Numbered from the stretch's first letter, positions 35,811-44,557 are shown. The stretch is DNA of 64,000 nt from DATATB01 sp036268995 (GCA_036268995.1 DATATB010000025.1:48281-112280), one strand, 5' to 3'. Notes: generated by a model from the letters alone, not told the origin. A program made the numbers and translations.

Positions 35811-37823
35811 ATGTCCACTGCCGCGCCATCTTCGGCCTCGTTGCTTAGCCTGCCGGTGCTCGATGTCCCATCGGCGCCGCCAGCGGCTGCGCGGCCGCTG
35901 CCGATGACGCGCGAAGAGGCGCTGGAGCGTGGTTGGGACGAAGTCGACGTGGTGTTCGTCACCGGCGATGCGTATGTCGATCATCCCAGCTTTGCCATGG
36001 CGCTGCTGGGCCGGTTGCTGGAGCACGCGGGCTTTCGGGTGGGCATTGTCAGCCAGCCGGATTGGCGCACGTGTGAGCCGTGGAAGACGTTTGGCCGGCC
36101 GCGGCTGTTCTTCGCGATCAGCGCCGGCAACATGGACTCGATGATCAACCACTACACGGCCAACCGCAAGGTCCGCAACGACGACGCCTACAGCCCAGGC
36201 GGACAGATCGGCCGGCGGCCGGATCGGGCCACGCTGGCTTATTGCCAGCGGGCGCGCGAGGCATATCGCGGCGTGCCGGTCGTGGCCGGCGGCGTCGAGG
36301 CCAGCTTGCGGCGGCTGGCGCATTACGATTATTGGAGCGACAAGGTTCGCCGTTCGATCATCCTCGACTGCAAGGCCGATCTGCTGATCTATGGGATGGG
36401 CGAGCGGTCGATCGTCGAGATCGCCCGGCGGCTGGCGGCCGGTCAGGGCTTGCGAGATTTGCGCGATCTGCGCGGCGCGGTCTACCGGCTGGGCGCCAGC
36501 GAACCGCGGCCGCAAGACGACACGCTCGTGCTGCCCAGTTACGAACAGGCGGTGGCCGACAAACTTGCGTTTGCCGATCTGACCAAAATCGCGCACAACG
36601 AGACGAATCCGTATAACGCCCGGCGGCTGGTGCAAGCGCACGATCGCGAGGCGATCGTGGCCAATCCGCCCGCCTTTCCGCTGACTGAAGCGGAGATGGA
36701 CGTGGTGTATGGTCTGCCCTACACGCGCCGCCCGCACCCCAGCTATGGCGACCAGCGCATTCCGGCCTATGAAGTCGTCAAGCACTCGGTGCAGATCATG
36801 CGCGGCTGCTTCGGCGGCTGCACGTTCTGCTCGATCACGGCTCACGAAGGCCGCATCATTCAAAGCCGCAGCCACAAGTCGGTGATGAACGAAGTGCGGC
36901 AGATGACGGCCGATCCCGAGTTCACCGGCGTGGTGAGCGACATCGGCGGCCCGACGGCCAACATGTACCAGATGCGCTGCACACGGCCCGAAGTCGAAGC
37001 CGTCTGCCGCCGGCTGAGTTGCGTGTACCCCACGATCTGTAAGCTGCTGGGCACCGATCACGGGCCGCTGGTGCAGTTGATGAAGGACGTGCGGGAAGCG
37101 CCCGGCGTCAAACAGGTGTTCGTCGCCTCGGGCATTCGCATGGATCTGGCGCGGCGCAGTCCCGAGTACATGCGCGAGCTGGTCGAGCACCACGTTGGCG
37201 GATATCTCAAGGTGGCGCCCGAGCACGTCGACCCCAACGTGCTGCACTTGATGAAGAAGCCGACTCAGGAGGATTTCGTCGCTTTCGATCGCGAGTTCAA
37301 GCAGGCGTCGGCGGCCGCGGGCAAGAAGCAATACCTGGTTCCCTACTTCATCGCCAGCCATCCGGGCAGCGACCTGGACTCGATGATCGAACTGGCGCTG
37401 TTCCTCAAGCGCAACCATTACAAGCCGGACCAGGTGCAGGATTTTATTCCCAGCCCATTCGACATCGCGGCCTGCATGTATCACACGGGCCTGGATCCGT
37501 TCACGAAGAAGCCGGTGTACATCGCCAAGCATTTGCGTGACCGCAAATTGCAGCGGGCCTTGCTGCAATTCTTCAAGCCGGAGAATTATTTCGAAGTCCG
37601 CAAGGCGCTGGAGCAGGCGGGGCGGCAAGATCTGATCGGCCGAGGCTGCGATGCGCTGATCGACGACCGGCCGCCGAAAGAAGCCCTGGACCATCGCCGC
37701 CGGCAGGCCAACGTGCAGCTTCGCTCCGGCGGCAAGTCAGCCAAGTCCAGCGGCAAGCCGGCCAAGTCGGGCGGCGGTTACCGCCCCCATCGCAATTCGG
37801 CCAACCGTCGGCCGCGCCAATAA
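35811..37823 (+). CDS. YgiQ-family radical SAM protein
   Basis: A 670-residue enzyme. The [4Fe-4S] motif is C333-x3-C337-x2-C340 (RGCFGGCTFCS), and the N-terminal half has the cobalamin-like fold typical of the UPF0313/YgiQ family (DVVFVTGDAYVDHPSFAMALLG, DWRTCEPWKTFGRPRLFFAISAGNMDSM, GGVEASLRRLAHYDYWS). The C terminus is Lys/Ser/Gly-rich and may be disordered. Length fits the family. The reaction is unknown; other radical SAM enzymes abstract a hydrogen from RNA, protein or small molecules. The start at ATG 35811 removes a short upstream GTG extension (35763). Confidence 0.93.
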   Translation: MSTAAPSSASLLSLPVLDVPSAPPAAARPLPMTREEALERGWDEVDVVFVTGDAYVDHPSFAMALLGRLLEHAGFRVGIVSQPDWRTCEPWKTFGRPRLFFAISAGNMDSMINHYTANRKVRNDDAYSPGGQIGRRPDRATLAYCQRAREAYRGVPVVAGGVEASLRRLAHYDYWSDKVRRSIILDCKADLLIYGMGERSIVEIARRLAAGQGLRDLRDLRGAVYRLGASEPRPQDDTLVLPSYEQAVADKLAFADLTKIAHNETNPYNARRLVQAHDREAIVANPPAFPLTEAEMDVVYGLPYTRRPHPSYGDQRIPAYEVVKHSVQIMRGCFGGCTFCSITAHEGRIIQSRSHKSVMNEVRQMTADPEFTGVVSDIGGPTANMYQMRCTRPEVEAVCRRLSCVYPTICKLLGTDHGPLVQLMKDVREAPGVKQVFVASGIRMDLARRSPEYMRELVEHHVGGYLKVAPEHVDPNVLHLMKKPTQEDFVAFDREFKQASAAAGKKQYLVPYFIASHPGSDLDSMIELALFLKRNHYKPDQVQDFIPSPFDIAACMYHTGLDPFTKKPVYIAKHLRDRKLQRALLQFFKPENYFEVRKALEQAGRQDLIGRGCDALIDDRPPKEALDHRRRQANVQLRSGGKSAKSSGKPAKSGGGYRPHRNSANRRPRQ

Positions 37824-37837
37824 CCGTCCCGGCGCGT

Positions 37838-38115
37838 GCGCAATGTTTGCTTCCGACCAATACCAACTGCTCGATTTCGGCGCCGGCCCGCGGGGTGCCA
37901 CTGCTGGCTTGTCCAGCAGTGCGATGCCGCGCTGGGGCTGACTCCGGCCAAACCGTGTCGCCGGCCAAACCCGCGAGAACGCGTATCGCTCCGATCCACT
38001 GCTGGACAAGCCAGCAGTGGCACCCACGATAACACCTCATCAGCCTGGACAACTGCTCTAGCGCGCGCAATGTTTGCTTCCGACCAATACCAACTGCTCG
38101 ATTTCGGCGCCGGCC
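37838..38115. mobile_element. MITE-like insertion flanked by a 51-bp duplication of the next gene's 5' end
   Basis: Bases 37838-37888 are identical to 38065-38115. Both copies begin MFASDQYQLLDFGAG in reading frame. Between them lies an element with 29-bp perfect terminal inverted repeats (37893-37921 and 37996-38024, GGGTGCCACTGCTGG...). The first copy reads on into the element and stops at TGA 37939, so it is a decoy start. The second copy is the functional gene start. Confidence 0.85.
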
Positions 38116-38909
38116 GCAAGTTGGAACGCTTTGGGCAGTACGTCGTCGATCGCCCCTCGCCGGCCGCCGGCGATGCGCAGCCGGCCGATCGCGAGCTTTG
38201 GGCACAGGCCGATGCCGTGTACGAGCGGCCGGCCGCTGGTGAAGGTCGCTGGATTGTCCAGCGCGAGCCGGTCGATTGGTCGGTGCGATGGAATGAGCTG
38301 GAATTCGAATTGCGGCTGGCGACCTCGGGGCAAGTCGGACTCTTTCCCGAGCAGGCCATCAATTGGCAATGGCTCGTGCGGCAATTGCGGCAAACGGCCG
38401 GCGCCAAGGTGCTGAACTTGTTCGCCTATACGGGAAGCACTAGCCTGGTGGCTGCCTCCGCTGGCGCCGAAGTGGTACACGTCGACGCCTCGGCTGCGGC
38501 AATCGCGATGGCGCGGCGGAATGCCGAGCGGTCCGGGCTGGCCGATCGGCCGCTGCGCTGGGTCGAAGAAGATGCACTGACGTTCGTGCGGCGCGAAGTA
38601 CGGCGCGGAAACCGCTACCAGGCCGTGATTCTCGATCCGCCCAGCTATGGCCACGGCCCGAAAGGCCAGGCCTGGAAGCTGGCCAGCCAGCTCGATGAAC
38701 TGATCGAACAGATCTCGATGCTGGTCGACCGCCGGGCCGGCTGCGTGTTGCTCACGTGTCACACGACGGGCTATGGCCCGCACGAACTGGTGCGGATTCT
38801 CGACGCCGCGCTTCCGCCGCCGGCGCGCGGTGCAGCCCTGGAACTTGCGACGCCCGATGGCCGGCGCTTGCCGAGCGGCAGCGGTGCAGTATGGACCGAC
38901 GAGACTTGA
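38070..38909 (+). CDS. SAM-dependent RNA/protein methyltransferase (RlmI/RlmK-like)
   Basis: A 279-residue class I methyltransferase. Residues 1-95 form a variable N-terminal part (YQLLDFGAGRKLERFG, VYERPAAGEGRW). Motif I is NLFAYTGSTSLVAASAG, motif IV is LDPPSYGHGP (DPPSYG), as in m5C or m2G RNA methyltransferases of the RlmI type. Substrate is likely rRNA. The ATG at 38070 is the second copy of a duplicated 5' end; the first copy (37843) is cut off by the inserted element. It is followed 23 bp later by a SpoU-family methyltransferase, which suggests a joint role in RNA modification. Confidence 0.87.
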   Translation: MFASDQYQLLDFGAGRKLERFGQYVVDRPSPAAGDAQPADRELWAQADAVYERPAAGEGRWIVQREPVDWSVRWNELEFELRLATSGQVGLFPEQAINWQWLVRQLRQTAGAKVLNLFAYTGSTSLVAASAGAEVVHVDASAAAIAMARRNAERSGLADRPLRWVEEDALTFVRREVRRGNRYQAVILDPPSYGHGPKGQAWKLASQLDELIEQISMLVDRRAGCVLLTCHTTGYGPHELVRILDAALPPPARGAALELATPDGRRLPSGSGAVWTDET

Positions 38910-38932
38910 ACATCACTCGGCGCAGGCTAGCC

Positions 38933-39751
38933 ATGAGTCAAGCACGCATCACCAGCATGCACAACCAGCGGATCAAGGATGCTGTGCGGCTGCGCGACCG
39001 CCGCGGCCGCGACCAACAAGGCCGCATCGTGATCGACGGCGCTCGCGAGTTGTTGCGCGCGATTTCTGCCGGCGTCGTGGTGCGCGAGGTGTTCGTCTGT
39101 GAAGAAGCTTGCCACACGCCCGAGGCGCAGCGCGTGCTCGAGTGGTCCGGCGGCTCCGCCGTCAGCCGCTATGACGTGACGCCGCCGGTGTTCGAAAAAC
39201 TGTCGTTCGGCCAGCGGGCCGAAGGCGTCGTCGCCGTGGCCGACGCGCCGCAGCGGGGCTGGCACGATCTGGGGCAACTCGGCAGCCACCCACTGGTGGC
39301 GGTGTTGGAAAGCGTCGAAAAGCCCGGCAACCTCGGGGCGATTTGCAGAACGGCCGACGCGGCTGGCGTCTCGGCGATCTTGCTGGCCGATCCACGAACC
39401 GATGTTTTCGGGCCCAACGCGATTCGCGCCAGTCTGGGCACGGTTTTTACCGTACCGATCGTGCAGGCACCGGTGAATGAGATCCTGGCATGGCTCAAGG
39501 CCGAGGGCTTGCGCATGATCGCCACGCAGGTCGATGCAGCCGGGGCGTATACCGCCGCCGATTACCGCGGGCCGACGGCCATCATCTTGGGCAGCGAAGC
39601 GCATGGCTTGTCGGACGCATGGTCAGCTGCCGAAATCACGCCGGTCCACGTGCCGATGCTGGGCGCGGCCGATAGCTTGAATGTCTCGGTCGTCGCCGGC
39701 CTGCTGTTCTACGAAGCCCTGCGGCAACGTACGGTCGCCGCTGCGGAATAG
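38933..39751 (+). CDS. TrmH/SpoU-family RNA 2'-O-methyltransferase
   Basis: A 272-residue SPOUT enzyme. An N-terminal substrate-binding domain (about 1-100: MHNQRIKDAVRLRDRRGRD, VIDGARELLRA) is followed by motif 1 ESVEKPGNLGAICRTADAAG, motif 2 ILGSEAHGLSDAW and motif 3 LGAADSLNVSVVAGLLFYEA, which form the trefoil-knot SAM site. Such enzymes methylate the 2'-OH of tRNA or 23S rRNA. The start at ATG 38933 begins the family homology; an ATG at 38891 would overlap the previous gene. It follows the RlmI-like gene closely. Confidence 0.92.
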   Translation: MSQARITSMHNQRIKDAVRLRDRRGRDQQGRIVIDGARELLRAISAGVVVREVFVCEEACHTPEAQRVLEWSGGSAVSRYDVTPPVFEKLSFGQRAEGVVAVADAPQRGWHDLGQLGSHPLVAVLESVEKPGNLGAICRTADAAGVSAILLADPRTDVFGPNAIRASLGTVFTVPIVQAPVNEILAWLKAEGLRMIATQVDAAGAYTAADYRGPTAIILGSEAHGLSDAWSAAEITPVHVPMLGAADSLNVSVVAGLLFYEALRQRTVAAAE

Positions 39752-39846
39752 CCGGCAAATCCGGCAGTCATCGGCCGCTTGGCTTGGCATTTGCTCCCAG
39801 CACACTGCGCACAAGCATTCGATCTTTTGGAAGAGCGGGGGATTTT

Positions 39847-40107
39847 ATGACAAACCAACGCGATTGGGGGAAGCGGTTGCATTGCCTGTTGCACGGCCAT
39901 GATCTGCTGCCCGCCGACGCTTATGGCGAACAACTGCCGGACGGTACGATTGTGGAACTTCATTATTGCCGGCACTGCGGAATTGGAGTGTGGAAGCCGG
40001 GGCATGCACATGCCGGCGTGTTTCCCGAGCCGGACACCGCGCATCAATTGCCCGACATGGTCTCGCCGATGGCGCCGCCCGGCAGCCATCAGCACATTTC
40101 GCCGTGA
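39847..40107 (+). CDS. Small Cys/His-rich hypothetical protein
   Basis: An 86-residue protein. GGGGGA a few nt before ATG 39847 supports the start. The sequence has H-C-LLHGHD near the N terminus and LHYCRHCGIGVWKPGHAHAG in the middle, so a Cys/His metal site is possible. No family is recognised. The Pro/Met-rich tail (DMVSPMAPPGSHQHISP) is likely disordered. It lies 95 bp after the SpoU methyltransferase. Confidence 0.6.
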   Translation: MTNQRDWGKRLHCLLHGHDLLPADAYGEQLPDGTIVELHYCRHCGIGVWKPGHAHAGVFPEPDTAHQLPDMVSPMAPPGSHQHISP

Positions 40108-40126
40108 TTGCGCTGCGGCGTTGAAA

Positions 40127-41092
40127 TTAGGGAGCCGCCGGTGATTTTCGCGCGCCGGCGACGAGTTCTCGGTAGTAACTCACCGATCGGGTCAGGCCTT
40201 CGGTCAGTCCGATCTGCGGCTCGAAGCCCAGCAGTTGGCGCGACTGGTTGAGGTCGGCCATGCTCTCGCGCACGTCGCCCGCGCGCGGCGGTTCGAAAAT
40301 CGGTTTGACGTTGGTTGCCAGCAGCTTGTTGAGTTGATCGAGCAGTTCGAGCAGCGTGGTTGCGCCGCCGGTGCCGACATTAAACACCTTGCCCACCGCG
40401 GGGGCCGCTTCGGCGGCCAGCAAGTTTGCCTGCGCGACATTGCCGACGTACACGAAATCGCGCGATTGCCCGCCGTCACCGTAGATCGTGGGCCGGCGGC
40501 CAGCCAGCAGAGCCGCAAAGAACAGCGGTATCACGGCCGAATACGGGCTGTCGGGGGCCTGGCGCGGGCCGAACACGTTGAAGTACCGCAGCGCCACGGT
40601 CTCGAAGCCATAGGCGGCCGTGAATGACTGGCAATACAACTCGCCGGCCAATTTCGCGGCGCCATACGGCGAGATCGGCGCCAGCACGTCGCTCTCGCGC
40701 TTGGCTGCGGTGGGCTGATTGCCGTAGGCGCTGCTCGAGGCCGCGTACACCAGCCGTCGCACGCCGGCACGCCGGGCACGATCGAGCACGTTCAACGTCC
40801 CGGTGGCGCAGACGGCGTGGGTGCGCTCCGGATGCTCGATGCTCAATGGCACGCTGGCCAGAGCCGCCTGGTGGAACACGCAATCGACGCCGGCCACCGC
40901 CTGGTCGACGGCTGCCGCATCGGTGATGTCGCCCGCGATGAATTCGATCCGGTCGCGCACCGCATCCAGATGTTGCATTCGGCCGGTGCTCAAATTGTCG
41001 AGCACTCGCACGCGATCGCCGCGCCCGACCAGCGCTTCGACAATGTGCGATCCAATAAAACCCGCCCCGCCGGTAACCAGCATCGTACGCAC
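40127..41092 (-). CDS. NAD-dependent epimerase/dehydratase (UDP-glucose 4-epimerase-like)
   Basis: A 321-residue short-chain (extended) enzyme. The cofactor motif is TGGAGFIGSH, with the Asp-rich LDNLSTG next. The catalytic Ser/Tyr/Lys set is AASSSAYG (Ser) and SPYGAAKLAG (YxxxK). It resembles UDP-glucose/GlcNAc 4-epimerases used for surface polysaccharides. I used GTG at 41092; the ATG at 41083 (LVTGG) is nearly as good. It is isolated on the minus strand. Confidence 0.92.
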   Translation of the reverse strand: MRTMLVTGGAGFIGSHIVEALVGRGDRVRVLDNLSTGRMQHLDAVRDRIEFIAGDITDAAAVDQAVAGVDCVFHQAALASVPLSIEHPERTHAVCATGTLNVLDRARRAGVRRLVYAASSSAYGNQPTAAKRESDVLAPISPYGAAKLAGELYCQSFTAAYGFETVALRYFNVFGPRQAPDSPYSAVIPLFFAALLAGRRPTIYGDGGQSRDFVYVGNVAQANLLAAEAAPAVGKVFNVGTGGATTLLELLDQLNKLLATNVKPIFEPPRAGDVRESMADLNQSRQLLGFEPQIGLTEGLTRSVSYYRELVAGARKSPAAP

Positions 41093-41398
41093 GCGCTTGA
41101 CTCCTGATGACTGCCCTGATGAAACCCGCTACCAGCCCTGCCGGCCAGGGTTTGGCCGTCGCCCGAGATCCGGGCCAACGCCGCATGGTCAACTTTAGCA
41201 CGCCGCCGGCCGGGTGCTGCGAGATGCCGATTCCGGCCGCAGCTAGCCCTCGGGCTGACGTTTACAGCGATTGCCGTGTTGGTTTATGCTCCCTGCCGCC
41301 CGGCGGCACTGCCAGCACGATGCTGACCTCCAGTGATGCGCCGGACAGCCGCCAATCAACGTAATCGCCGGCAACCGGTTCCGGCAAGCGAGGAAAAC

Positions 41399-42199
41399 AT
41401 GCGACGCGTTTGCCATGGACTGTTGGCCCTGGGCCTGCTGGCCGCCTCGGCCGCGGCCGACGATTTTTGCGTGCAGAATAAGGTCTTCTTTGGCAAGGAC
41501 ACGGTGGAAAGCACCACGGTCTTTAGCGCTGGCACGGTATACGACTTTTTGGAATCGCCCGAAGAAATCACGGTGTTCGATGCGCCGCGAAACCGCTTCG
41601 TGGTGCTCGATCCCACGCGCCGGGTCAAAACCGAGGTCACCACCGAGCAGGTCGACGCATTTATCGAAAAGGTGAAAGGGGGCGCGCTGGACCGGCCGGT
41701 GCCGCTGCTGTTGTTCCTGGCCGATCCGAAGTTCGATGAAAAGTACAACGACGCCAGCGGCGAGCTTGTGCTCTCCAGCGAGTGGATGAAGTACAAAGTT
41801 AAGACCACCGAGCCGAAACAAGAAGACATGCCGGGGCGCTATTACCGCTATAGCAATTGGCAGGTCAAGCTGGCCACGCTCATCAACCCCGGCTCGACTC
41901 CGCCCTTCGCCCGGCTGCTACTCAATGGGTCGCTGGCCAAGCACGGCCGGGTCCCCAGCGAAGTCGAGTTGACGCGCTATGCCCCGCAGAAGAACCGCCA
42001 TATCACGCTGCGGGCGGAACACCACTTCTACACCGGCATCGGCCGGAGCGAACAGAAAAAGATCGAAGAGGCCAATCGCGGCCTGGTTTTGTTTTCGTCC
42101 GTCCCGCTGAAAGAGTATTATCAGAAGCCGGAAACGGAAGAGGGGAAATCGTCCGACGAAAGCGACGGCTCGCAGCCGCGCACGGCAAAGAAATCCTGA
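41399..42199 (+). CDS. Exported hypothetical protein
   Basis: A 266-residue protein with a short signal peptide (RRVCHGLLALGLLAASAAA). AGGA immediately before ATG 41399 fixes the start. The mature part has mixed strands and helices (DDFCVQNKVFFGKDTVESTTVFSAGTVYDF, then VFDAPRNRFVVLDPTRR). No recognised domain. It carries a charged, low-complexity C-terminal tail (PETEEGKSSDESDG). It is followed by the ASCH gene 44 bp downstream, possibly in the same transcript. Function unknown; I recall similar exported proteins in planctomycetes. Confidence 0.7.
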   Translation: MRRVCHGLLALGLLAASAAADDFCVQNKVFFGKDTVESTTVFSAGTVYDFLESPEEITVFDAPRNRFVVLDPTRRVKTEVTTEQVDAFIEKVKGGALDRPVPLLLFLADPKFDEKYNDASGELVLSSEWMKYKVKTTEPKQEDMPGRYYRYSNWQVKLATLINPGSTPPFARLLLNGSLAKHGRVPSEVELTRYAPQKNRHITLRAEHHFYTGIGRSEQKKIEEANRGLVLFSSVPLKEYYQKPETEEGKSSDESDGSQPRTAKKS

Positions 42200-42243
42200 C
42201 GCTCCGCAAGCGCGCCTGCGGGCTGCGTCGCTGGCAGGCGATC

Positions 42244-42585
42244 ATGCTGCTGTTCAAGAAGAAGTTTCTCGAAGCGATTCGGCAGGGTGAGAAAACCCAA
42301 ACGATCCGCCTCTGGAAATTCTGCCGCATGCGGGCCGGCCAACGGAGCTACATCCCGGGCGTAGGATACATTCGCGTGGAGACGGTCGAGCCGGTCCAGC
42401 TCGACCAGCTTGACGATCGCGATGCCCAGCCCGACGGCTTTGCCACGGCCGATCTCTTGCGCCGCGAGATCGCGCAGCTGTACGGCGACGTGCAAGCCGA
42501 AGGCTACAGCCCCTATCGCATTGTTTTTCGCGTGCTCGATGCCGACGAGCAAGCCGTCTGCCGCGAGCAACGGCGCAGGAAATGA
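42244..42585 (+). CDS. ASCH-domain protein
   Basis: A 113-residue protein with the ASCH (PUA-like) fold. The hallmark FKKKFLEAIRQGEKTQTIRLW is at the N terminus, and GVGYIRVETVEPV and a C-terminal YRIVFRV strand complete the domain. ASCH domains bind RNA or nucleotides. Its role here is unknown; length is normal for single-domain ASCH proteins. No strong Shine-Dalgarno is seen, and the frame is open further upstream, so the start rests on the fold. Confidence 0.8.
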   Translation: MLLFKKKFLEAIRQGEKTQTIRLWKFCRMRAGQRSYIPGVGYIRVETVEPVQLDQLDDRDAQPDGFATADLLRREIAQLYGDVQAEGYSPYRIVFRVLDADEQAVCREQRRRK

Positions 42586-42638
42586 ATCATGGATAATAGA
42601 ACCAACTGGCAACGGGCAACGGACAATGAACCACGGAT

Positions 42639-43583
42639 TCAATACGTCCGGCCTTCGACCAACCGATTAGTCACGCCGTTGCGCGTCTGCCAGCGAATGG
42701 GGAAGGAGGTGCGGGTGAGCGCGTCGATATTGGTAAAAACGCCGAAGTGCAGATGCGGCTCGCTGCTGTTGCCCGTGTTGCCCGAGCGGCCAATCGACTG
42801 GCCGGCCTCGACCTCTTGGCCGACTTTCACCGTGGCCCCGTCGGTCTCGATGTGCAAATACTCGCCACAGGTGCCGTCGGCGTGCCGGAGCAAAATGTAA
42901 TTGGTGTCGACGTCGAACTGGTGGCCGCGGCCGTTGACGGTGGAGTTTTGCTTGACGGCGATCACGCGGCCGCCGCGAGCCGCGCAGACCGCGCTGCCGC
43001 TGGGCATCGTCCAGTCGATCGAGTATTCGTCGCCGCTGCCCTCGCCATGGCTGAAGCGGCCGAAACTCCCCTGGCTTACGATCCAATGCCGCTCCGGCGG
43101 ATAGGGCAGGCGATAGACGGTCTGCGGATCGTGCGTGGCGCCGATGCCGCCAGGCCGCCACAGATACGACACGTCGTAATGCGTGCGGCCACGACCGGAC
43201 CCGTCCGGCACCAGATCCAATTGCTCGGGCTTTCCGGCCAGCACAAACGTCCAAGGCACCGGATGCGACGGCTTGAGGCCGTGCAACTGCGCGTTGACCG
43301 TGACCGTCGCCTCCAGGCAATTGATGGGCACGATCGAAAGTCCCACACTGCCGTCCGCGTGCCGCTCGGCCTTGGAGAGTTGCACGTCGCTGGCCGGCGG
43401 CTTGTCCGCTTCGGCGGCATCGACGCCTCGAGGGCAAAAAACCGTCAACGCGAACGTCACCGCCAACAGCAACTCGAGCCCGGGCGGCGATCGCCCCGTG
43501 TCATCGAGGACGTTGGCCTCACGGGCGCAGGGCCGGGCGGATTCCGGGAGCGGTTGTGGCATTGAGCAGCGATGCCGGCTCAT
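42639..43583 (-). CDS. M23-family peptidase
   Basis: A 314-residue protein. The N terminus has a hydrophobic signal-like segment (LELLLAVTFALTVFCPRGVDA). The C-terminal half is a LytM/M23 zinc peptidase: the H...D pair lies in SHGEGSGDEYSIDW, and the second motif is SEPHLHFGV (HLH). The fold is normally a peptidoglycan endopeptidase or an anti-/pro-activator. Peptidoglycan in planctomycetes is thin but present in most. The start is uncertain between ATG 43583 and ATG 43562. The small gene at 43589 ends 5 bp before it. Confidence 0.85.
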   Translation of the reverse strand: MSRHRCSMPQPLPESARPCAREANVLDDTGRSPPGLELLLAVTFALTVFCPRGVDAAEADKPPASDVQLSKAERHADGSVGLSIVPINCLEATVTVNAQLHGLKPSHPVPWTFVLAGKPEQLDLVPDGSGRGRTHYDVSYLWRPGGIGATHDPQTVYRLPYPPERHWIVSQGSFGRFSHGEGSGDEYSIDWTMPSGSAVCAARGGRVIAVKQNSTVNGRGHQFDVDTNYILLRHADGTCGEYLHIETDGATVKVGQEVEAGQSIGRSGNTGNSSEPHLHFGVFTNIDALTRTSFPIRWQTRNGVTNRLVEGRTY

Positions 43584-43588
43584 TTGGT

Positions 43589-43855
43589 CTACGGCCGGGG
43601 CGTTTCGGCAGCCCAGCCGCCGGACTCGATCACCAGCAGAAACTTTTCGGCCTCTTGCTGGCTGCCGCCGGTTGCGCCTCGAAACACCTTGATGGCCGTG
43701 GCGCGTTGCTCGGCGGCCAGCAAGCGCCGCATGGCGTTCACTTCAGTGGCCGTCAAGCCGCGTGGCAAGGGGGGAAGTCGCTTGACTGGATCGGCACTAT
43801 TCATAACCGCTGCGAATTCTGCTGGGGACACCGAAGCCAAAGGCGATGCGTTCAT
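43589..43855 (-). CDS. Small protein with ribosomal L7/L12 C-terminal-like segment
   Basis: An 88-residue protein. The C-terminal half, RATAIKVFRGATGGSQQEAEKFLLVIESG, follows the pattern of the L7/L12 C-terminal domain (IKVIREATGLGLKEAKDLVE). L7/L12-CTD-like small proteins occur in planctomycetes outside the ribosome stalk. The AGGGGG upstream of ATG 43855 supports the start; ATG 43804 is an alternative. It precedes the M23 gene on the same strand with only 5 bp between them, which suggests a shared transcript. Confidence 0.6.
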   Translation of the reverse strand: MNASPLASVSPAEFAAVMNSADPVKRLPPLPRGLTATEVNAMRRLLAAEQRATAIKVFRGATGGSQQEAEKFLLVIESGGWAAETPRP

Positions 43856-44038
43856 AAAAAATGCCCCCTGCCAGGCTGGTTTTATTGAAGTCGATAATAC
43901 CCCCTTCGCACGGGGTGGGTCAAAACGGATTACGAGCTTGTAATCCTTTGGAGCAACGGACGTTCGAGCGGTTAATTCTTCGTTATCCGGGGAACTTCTT
44001 CGTTGTTTTCAGCCTTGACGATCGTTAGAAAAAAGGGG

Positions 44039-44051
44039 TGACAGTTTGTCA
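44039..44051. promoter_or_regulatory. Palindrome TGACAGTTTGTCA, possible operator
   Basis: A 13-bp TGACA-N3-TGTCA dyad 30 bp before the GTG at 44082. It matches the site at 32993-33005 except at one central base. Both lie upstream of small envelope-protein genes, which suggests a common regulator. Confidence 0.4.
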
Positions 44052-44081
44052 GCTTTTCCGGAACAGAGGGAGGGCGGCACC

Positions 44082-44429
44082 GTGACATTCAAATCGGCGA
44101 CATTCAAATCGGGCGCGTGTTCGAAGGCCTGGCGCTGGTTGGCGCTGGCCGGTTGCGTGGCGGTCGCCGCCATGCTCTGCCATCCGCAAGAGGCTTCGGC
44201 TCGCAGGCGCGGCGGCGGATCCAGCTTGTTCGTCAACACGCCCTACGGCCTCGTTCCCAAAAGCGTAATGTACGGCCAGTACATGTCGCCGCAGGCCTTG
44301 CAGCAGCAACAGGCCGCCGAACAGAAGGCCATGAAGAAAATGCAGTCCGCGTATAACAAGCGCATGGGCATCACGACGCCCAAGACCGCCAGCAATGGGA
44401 ACAAGGGCACCAACAAGAAAAAGAACTAA
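44082..44429 (+). CDS. Small exported hypothetical protein
   Basis: A 115-residue protein. GTG 44082 has GGAGGG about 8 nt upstream and gives a signal peptide ending EASA-RRRGG. The first 10 codons contain a tandem 15-bp duplication (44084-44113), giving TFKSATFKSG. The mature protein is basic (RRRGGGSSLF, VPKSVMYGQYMSPQALQQQQ, then Lys-rich NKGTNKKKN). Function unknown; the repetitive N terminus may be recent. A strong terminator follows at 44501. Confidence 0.75.
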   Translation: MTFKSATFKSGACSKAWRWLALAGCVAVAAMLCHPQEASARRRGGGSSLFVNTPYGLVPKSVMYGQYMSPQALQQQQAAEQKAMKKMQSAYNKRMGITTPKTASNGNKGTNKKKN

Positions 44430-44500
44430 GGCGCAGCCGTGCCTGGTGGGTCGCTGGCCGCTCGCGACCGAAATCGCATCAGCAGCGAAACGGCATCTTG

Positions 44501-44557
44501 AAAATCAAACCGGGGCCGGACGATTACGCGATCGTCCGGCCCCGGTTGTTTGATTTT
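44501..44557. terminator. Strong bidirectional terminator
   Basis: Long arms (44501-44524 and 44531-44557) form a GC-rich stem CCGGGGCCGGACGAT/ATCGTCCGGCCCCGG, with AAAATCAAA on the left and TTTGATTTTT on the right. It lies after the small exported protein gene and before a leftward one, so it serves both strands. Confidence 0.9.

Noticed and set aside
35769..37694. A 641-codon minus-strand open frame opposite the YgiQ gene
   Set aside because: It mirrors the real gene in high-GC DNA. Its protein is His/Arg/Leu-rich with no domain, while the plus strand has intact radical SAM motifs.
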